The position numbers and the translations under genes are program-made. The notes below the pieces were generated by a model. That model did no database searches. It had not been told where the DNA came from and saw nothing but the letters and a program-made list of their open reading frames with translations. A stretch of DNA of 64,000 bases, taken from the NCBI RefSeq assembly GCF_900111685.1, contig NZ_FOHX01000006.1, positions 248,001-312,000 of the forward strand, given 5' to 3'. Within the stretch, counting starts at the first letter, position 1, and each line of letters opens with the position of its first letter. The DNA comes from Nonomuraea wenchangensis. GTDB taxonomy: Bacteria > Actinomycetota > Actinomycetes > Streptosporangiales > Streptosporangiaceae. Positions 59,339-64,000 of this stretch are shown here, in pieces.

Positions 59339-60526
59339 ATGAACCTGGGACCACCAATGAGCAGGGAAGGCGTCGAGCACGCGCTGCGCGCCCGCGCCGA
59401 CGAACGTGACCGCATCTCCGGCGACCTGCTCGATCTCGAATCCCACACGACCTACCAGTTGCTCAAGGGCGCGTCCTTACGGGGGGCGACCGCCCACCGC
59501 TGGGCGGGCTTACAGGAGGCACTGGCCAGGCTCTGGGGCCTCAACGACGCCTACCGGGCCGTGTTACGCGACGCGGAGCAGATCAGGGACTCCCGCGGCC
59601 GGCTCGGCTCCGACCAGCTCGAACAGCTCACCGGACTGCTCGCCGGGCCGTCGGTGGTGCTCCGGGCCGCGGCCAAGCCGGTCGAGCAGCGCTCCCTGCT
59701 GCCGCAGGCGGACGAGCGGCTGACCCTCGACCAGGCCGTCACCCGCATGGACGCCGCCTTCCGCGAGGTCACCTCCGCCCTCACCGACATCGACGCCCGC
59801 TGGAACGATCTGCTCCCCCGCCTCGACGCCGCCGACGCCGCCCTGCGCCGCGTCCGCGCGCTGGAGGCGGACCTCGGTGAGGCCGCGCCCGGGCTGGGCC
59901 AGGCGGACGCCGAGTTAGGGCGGCTGCGCGCCGACGTGGTCGAGGACCCGCTCGGCTCCTCCGCCGAGCCGGACCTCGACCGGGTCTCCCGCCTGCTGGC
60001 CGCCGCCGTCGCCGAGCTGGAGCTCGCCGTCACGGTCAAGCAGGAGTACGCCCGCCGCCGCGAGAACCTGATGGCCGCGCTCGACCGGGTGCGGGCCGCC
60101 GAGAGCGAGGCCAGGCTGGCCCACGGCGCGGTCGTCGTCAAGATCGCGCTGCCGCCGCAGGCGCAGCCGCGCAGCCGCGTGGACGCCCTGGCCGACGCGC
60201 TCGACGCGCTCGACGTCTCGGCCGACACGTGGGTGCTGCGCGCCAAGCGGCTGGCCGGGCTGGAGGACGACGCCGACGCCGCGGCCCGGCAGGCCCAGAC
60301 CACCGCCAGGGCGCTGTACGGCCTGGTCGGCCGGCGCGACGAGCTGCGCGGCCGGCTCGGCGCCTGCCAGGTGATGGCGGTGCGCAAGGGCCTCGCCGAG
60401 GACCCGGCCGCCGCCGACCTGTACGAACGGGCCCGCGCCCTGCTCTGGAGCGCCCCCTGCGACCTGACCGCCGCGGCGGCGGCCGTCGAGACCTACCAGC
60501 GCGCCATCCATGGAGGTGAGGCATGA
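59339..60526 (+). CDS. Coiled-coil protein heading the PknG-like signalling operon
   Basis: A 395-residue, almost wholly helical protein rich in Leu, Ala, Arg and Glu with heptad-like segments (LDQAVTRMDAAFREVTSAL, LRRVRALEADLGEAAPG). No enzyme motif, signal peptide or membrane helix. GGGGAG precedes ATG 59339; ATG 59357 is also possible. Its stop overlaps the kinase start (ATGA), so it is probably a scaffold or partner of the kinase. Confidence 0.72.
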   Translation: MNLGPPMSREGVEHALRARADERDRISGDLLDLESHTTYQLLKGASLRGATAHRWAGLQEALARLWGLNDAYRAVLRDAEQIRDSRGRLGSDQLEQLTGLLAGPSVVLRAAAKPVEQRSLLPQADERLTLDQAVTRMDAAFREVTSALTDIDARWNDLLPRLDAADAALRRVRALEADLGEAAPGLGQADAELGRLRADVVEDPLGSSAEPDLDRVSRLLAAAVAELELAVTVKQEYARRRENLMAALDRVRAAESEARLAHGAVVVKIALPPQAQPRSRVDALADALDALDVSADTWVLRAKRLAGLEDDADAAARQAQTTARALYGLVGRRDELRGRLGACQVMAVRKGLAEDPAAADLYERARALLWSAPCDLTAAAAAVETYQRAIHGGEA

Positions 60527-62673
60527 CCCGCTGCGTGCAGCCCGGCTGCACCGGGACCATCGAAGAGGGCTACTGCGACCTGTGCGGCCACGCGGCGACC
60601 GCCGCGCCCCCGGCGCCCGCGCCCTCCTCGGTCTCGCTATCGCCGCCCACCCAGCCCTCCTCGCCCGTCACCAACCCGGTGAGCCGCTCCATGACGGGGC
60701 CGGCCGGCAGCAGCGGACGGTCGCGGGCGGGGGTGCTGGCCACGCTGGCCGACCTGCCGTCGGTGCCGTACCGCGATCCGGCCGCCGCCGTCATGGCCAA
60801 CCCGGAGGTGCCGGAGGAGAAGCGCCACTGCGCCAACCCCGACTGCGGCAAGCCCGTCGGCCGCTCCAGGAACGGGCGTCCCGGGCTGACCGACGGGTTC
60901 TGCCCGCACTGCCGCACGCCGTACTCGTTCGCCCCGAAACTGGGCAAGGACGACCTGGTGGCGGGCCAGTACCGCGTGCTGGGCTGCCTGGCGCACGGCG
61001 GGCTCGGCTGGATCTACCTGGCCTCCGACGAGAACCTCGACGGCCGCTGGGTGGTGCTCAAGGGCCTGCTCAACACCAACGACGCCGAGGCGCTGGCCGC
61101 GGCCGAGGCCGAGCGGCGCTTCCTCACCACGGTCGACCACCCCAACATCGTCAAGATCTTCAACTTCCAGCGCTCGGCCGGGCTCGGCTACATCGTCATG
61201 GAGTACGTCGGCGGCCAGTCGCTCCACGAGCTGCGCCGCCAGGGCCCGCTGCCGCTGCGCGAGGTCCTCATGTACGGCAGGGAGATCCTGCACGCCTTCG
61301 GCTACCTGCACGAGAACGGCGTGGTCTACTGCGACCTCAAGCCGGCCAACGTGATCCGGGTCGGCCGCCAGCTCAAGCTCATCGACCTCGGCGCGGTGCA
61401 GCCCATCGGCTCGCCGCCGGGCACCTCGTGGGCCACGGCCGGCTACCACGCGCCCGAGCTGGAGACCCACGCGGCGTCAGTGGCCTCCGACCTCTTCACG
61501 GTGGCGCGTACCCTCGCCGTGCTGGCGATCCCCGGGTTCAGCCCGGTGCAGAACGGCAAGGCCGCGCCGCTGCCGCAGGACTGCGGGCACCCGTCGTTCA
61601 CCCGGCTGCTGCGCCGGGCCACCGCCGACGACCCCGCCGACCGGTTCCAGAGCGCCTGGGAGATGGAGGAGCAGCTCGTCGGGGTGCTGCGCGAGGTGTG
61701 CGCGCAGGAGGACGGGGTGCCGTACCCGCATCCCTCGACGCTGTTCGGGCCGGAGCGGGGGGCGGTGGGCACGGCGCTGGCCGAGGGCGGCGGGGCGGTG
61801 CTCGCGCCGCTCGACCCGGCGGCCGTCGCCGCCGAGCTGCCGGTGCCGCTGGTGGACCCGGCCGACCCGGCCGCCGGCGCGCTCGCCGGGCTGCTCGGCC
61901 TGGACGGCAAGGACCTCGTCGACCAGCTCGCCGCGATGCCGCGGACGCCCGAGACCAGGCTGATGCGGGCCAGGCTGCTCGCCGAGGAGGGCGCCGCCGA
62001 GGCCCCGGTGGTGCTCGACCAGCTCGCGGCCGAGCTGCCCGGCGACTGGCGGGTCACCTGGTACCGCGGCGTGCTGGCGATGACGACCGGGCGGTTCGAC
62101 ACGGCCGTGGCGATGTTCGACGCGTGCCTGTCGCTGCTGCCGGGCGAGCCGGCGCCCAAGCTGGCGCTGGCGTACGCGCTGGAGTGCGCGGGCAGGCACG
62201 CCGCCCCCTGGTACGACACCGTCTGGCGCACCGACCACGGCTACGTGAGCGCCGCGTTCGGCCTGGCGAGGACGGGCCGGCTGAGCGTGCTGGACGAGGT
62301 GCCGGCCACGTCGAGCTACCGGGTGGCGGCGCAGGTGGCGCTGGCCGTCTCGGCGGCGCGCCGGCCGGACCCGGCCGCGATCGTCCCCGGCGAGCTGGTC
62401 ACCGCGGCCGACCGGCTGACCCGCCTCACCGACCTCGACGGCCGCCGCCGCGACCTGCTCACCGCCGAGCTGCTGCACGGGGGCCTGGCGTGGCTGGCGT
62501 CCAACGCGCCGCCGCCTGGCCTGCGGCTGGCGGAGGCCGCGTTCACCGAGTCCGGGCTGCGCAGGCGGCTGGAGTCGATCTACCGGCGGCTGGCCGTGGC
62601 CGCCACCACCCGCCAGGAGCGGCACGCCCTCATCGACCAGGCCAACGCCGTGCGTCCCCGGACGTGGCTGTGA
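60523..62673 (+). CDS. PknG-like serine/threonine protein kinase
   Basis: A 716-residue soluble kinase. It has an N-terminal zinc ribbon (CVQPGC, YCDLC), a rubredoxin-like site (Cys103, Cys108, Cys127, Cys130), then the kinase domain: glycine loop AHGGLGWIY, Lys180 in VVLKG, catalytic loop VVYCDLKPANV with Asp271, and LIDLG in place of DFG. A TPR-like helical C-terminus follows. This order is that of mycobacterial PknG, which controls 2-oxoglutarate/glutamate metabolism through GarA-like proteins, so a metabolic role is likely. Coupled to the genes before (ATGA) and after (GTGA). Confidence 0.92.
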   Translation: MTRCVQPGCTGTIEEGYCDLCGHAATAAPPAPAPSSVSLSPPTQPSSPVTNPVSRSMTGPAGSSGRSRAGVLATLADLPSVPYRDPAAAVMANPEVPEEKRHCANPDCGKPVGRSRNGRPGLTDGFCPHCRTPYSFAPKLGKDDLVAGQYRVLGCLAHGGLGWIYLASDENLDGRWVVLKGLLNTNDAEALAAAEAERRFLTTVDHPNIVKIFNFQRSAGLGYIVMEYVGGQSLHELRRQGPLPLREVLMYGREILHAFGYLHENGVVYCDLKPANVIRVGRQLKLIDLGAVQPIGSPPGTSWATAGYHAPELETHAASVASDLFTVARTLAVLAIPGFSPVQNGKAAPLPQDCGHPSFTRLLRRATADDPADRFQSAWEMEEQLVGVLREVCAQEDGVPYPHPSTLFGPERGAVGTALAEGGGAVLAPLDPAAVAAELPVPLVDPADPAAGALAGLLGLDGKDLVDQLAAMPRTPETRLMRARLLAEEGAAEAPVVLDQLAAELPGDWRVTWYRGVLAMTTGRFDTAVAMFDACLSLLPGEPAPKLALAYALECAGRHAAPWYDTVWRTDHGYVSAAFGLARTGRLSVLDEVPATSSYRVAAQVALAVSAARRPDPAAIVPGELVTAADRLTRLTDLDGRRRDLLTAELLHGGLAWLASNAPPPGLRLAEAAFTESGLRRRLESIYRRLAVAATTRQERHALIDQANAVRPRTWL

Positions 62674-63536
62674 CGGCCCCGGAGGCCCGCGCGGCCGATG
62701 CCGGGGCGGGGGCGTGCCCCGTCTGCGGCACGCCGGTGTACGAGGGTTACGCCTACTGCGAGAAGTGCGGCCACACCCTGGGCTCGCCGACGTGCACGTC
62801 CTGCGGGGCGGCCGCCGTGGACGCCGAGGGCTACTGCGAGCGGTGCGGGCTGCGCCAGCCCACCGGCCGCGACCACGCCGAGATCGTCCTGGAGGGCGGC
62901 GCGGCGGCGGTCACGGACAGGGGCCTGCGGCGCAGCAGGAACGAGGACGCGGTCGCGCTGCTCGCCGCCGGCCGGTCCACGGTGGCCGTGGTCTGCGACG
63001 GCGTCGGCAGCTCCCCCAGGGCCGACGAGGCGTCCGCGGTGGCCGTCGAGGCGGCGAGCGCGGCGCTGATCAGGGGACTGTCGCACGAGGAGGCGTTCGA
63101 GCTGGCCGGGCGGGCGGTCACCAAGCTCGCGACGTCCGTGCACGACGCGCCCGCCAGCACGTACGTCGCCGCCGTGGTCAGGGACGGCCGGATCAGCCTG
63201 GCCTGGGCGGGCGACACGCGGGCGTACTGGCTGCCGGCCGGACTCCCGGACGGGGGCCTGCTGACCGTCGACGACGCGATCGAGACCGGCGAGATCACCG
63301 CCTGGCTCGGCGCGGACGCCGGGGACGTCCGGCCGCACGTGCGCGTGTTCGAGCCGCAGGGGCCCGGCCTGCTGCTGGTCTGCAGCGACGGCCTGTGGCG
63401 CTACCTGGACGGCCACCCGCTCCCCGCCCCCGGCGATCCGCAGGCGCTGGCCCGCGAGCTGCTGCGGCACGCCCTGGACTCCGGCGGCCAGGACAACATC
63501 ACGATCGCCCTGATCCCCCTAGGAGAACTCCCGTGA
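62670..63536 (+). CDS. PP2C-family protein phosphatase with N-terminal zinc ribbons
   Basis: A 288-residue protein from GTG 62670, overlapping the kinase stop. Two zinc ribbons lead (Cys16/19/30/33 and Cys42/45/56/59). The PPM phosphatase domain follows, with SRNEDAV, VVCDGVGSS, LAWAGDTRAYW, LVCSDGLW and GQDNITIAL supplying metal-binding Asp residues. It should remove phosphates placed by the PknG-like kinase. Zinc ribbons are also at the kinase N-terminus, which may help the two meet on one partner. Confidence 0.92.
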   Translation: MTAPEARAADAGAGACPVCGTPVYEGYAYCEKCGHTLGSPTCTSCGAAAVDAEGYCERCGLRQPTGRDHAEIVLEGGAAAVTDRGLRRSRNEDAVALLAAGRSTVAVVCDGVGSSPRADEASAVAVEAASAALIRGLSHEEAFELAGRAVTKLATSVHDAPASTYVAAVVRDGRISLAWAGDTRAYWLPAGLPDGGLLTVDDAIETGEITAWLGADAGDVRPHVRVFEPQGPGLLLVCSDGLWRYLDGHPLPAPGDPQALARELLRHALDSGGQDNITIALIPLGELP

Positions 63537-64000
63537 GTGACCAGCCGACGTTCACGCTGACGATCGACCAGAACAAATATCTCCCCCTCGACGGCCGCGA
63601 GGTGCACGCCATCCTGACGGTCGGCGCCACGGGCGGGATCACCACGCAGGCGGCCGGGCCGGCGGAGGCCGCCGAGGTGATCATCGTGGACACCTCCGGC
63701 TCGATGAGCGGCAGCAAGATCCGCGAGGCGCGGCAGGCGGCCGTGACCGCCGTGCAGACGCTGCGCGACGGCGCGTACTTCGCGGTGATCGCCGGCACCG
63801 ACCGGGCCACGATGGTCTATCCGCGCGGCAACCCGCAGCTGGTGAAGGCCACCCCCGCGACGAAGGCTGAGGCGCACCGGGCGATCGACAAGCTGCTCGC
63901 CCATGGCGGCACCGCGATCGGCGAGTGGCTGAAGCTGGCCGGTCACCTGCTGACCGCGCACCCGTCGGCGATCCGGCACGCGCTGCTCATGACCGACGGC
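63533..64000 (+). CDS. VWA-domain protein (partial, runs off the window)
   Basis: The first 156 codons of a gene whose GTG 63533 overlaps the phosphatase stop. A von Willebrand A domain begins at about residue 45 with the complete MIDAS motif DTSGSMS (53-59) and continues with TDRATMVYPRG, GGTAIGEWL and LLMTDG. VWA proteins bind partners through a metal ion. Here it is likely an adaptor or substrate in the kinase/phosphatase system. The C-terminal part is not visible. Confidence 0.9.
   Translation, partial: MSDQPTFTLTIDQNKYLPLDGREVHAILTVGATGGITTQAAGPAEAAEVIIVDTSGSMSGSKIREARQAAVTAVQTLRDGAYFAVIAGTDRATMVYPRGNPQLVKATPATKAEAHRAIDKLLAHGGTAIGEWLKLAGHLLTAHPSAIRHALLMTDG

Overview
The window is high-GC DNA with GTG and TTG starts, many 4-bp stop/start overlaps (ATGA or GTGA) and typical actinomycete gene families: a Thermobifida-type cutinase, a PknG-like kinase, secreted plant-polysaccharide hydrolases and a bacterial nitric oxide synthase. 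I infer an actinobacterium, probably of the Streptosporangiales (Nonomuraea-like). The genus is a guess from gene content only. I see no insertion sequence and no CRISPR array.

Layout. 1-8.98 kb: end of a LuxR-type regulator, a secreted cutinase/polyester hydrolase, a methyltransferase, a DUF11 surface protein, then an Lrp-type regulator divergent from an indolepyruvate:ferredoxin oxidoreductase/acyl-CoA dehydrogenase operon closed by a strong terminator. 9.1-17.2 kb: an accessory island with more A/T-ending codons. It holds a tight five-gene operon (TtcA-like PP-loop enzyme, nucleoside deoxyribosyltransferase-like protein, winged-helix protein, trypsin-like protease with a helical tail, second deoxyribosyltransferase-like protein), a convergent nucleotide-kinase-like gene, and a membrane-anchored P-loop/TPR protein with degenerate Walker motifs. 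A frameshifted response regulator follows. 18-26 kb: small and membrane proteins, an adenylate kinase paralogue, a C39-type peptidase and a 1529-residue caspase/STAND/14-repeat WD40 protein.

26-36.1 kb: a plant cell-wall cluster: GH10 xylanase, a pectinesterase-pectate lyase fusion, an (alpha/alpha)6-barrel hydrolase and a GH43 enzyme, with LacI-type and other palindromic operators in the promoters. 36.2-40.4 kb: a two-gene formate dehydrogenase. 40.8-48.8 kb: a magnesium P-type ATPase, a Tet(M)/Otr(A)-like ribosomal protection protein with a candidate leader peptide, and a TetR-controlled rifampicin phosphotransferase-like enzyme. 48.8-56.7 kb: small proteins, a pyridoxal-phosphate desulfhydrase/deaminase, galactokinase, enoyl-CoA hydratase, nitric oxide synthase, and an alpha/beta hydrolase divergent from its probable TetR regulator with two matching operators. 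56.7-59.2 kb: tRNA-Asn, small proteins and a glucosyl/mannosylglycerate hydrolase-like enzyme. 59.3-64 kb: a translationally coupled signalling operon (coiled-coil protein, PknG-like kinase, PP2C phosphatase with zinc ribbons, VWA protein) that runs off the end.

The best candidate for an undescribed system is the 9.2-17.2 kb island. It combines RNA-thiolation-like chemistry, two nucleoside-cleaving folds, a nucleotide kinase, a protease and a membrane P-loop/TPR sensor-like protein, which resembles the composition of nucleotide-centred conflict systems. Its function is inferred from composition only. The caspase-STAND-WD40 protein is a second, independent conflict-type gene.
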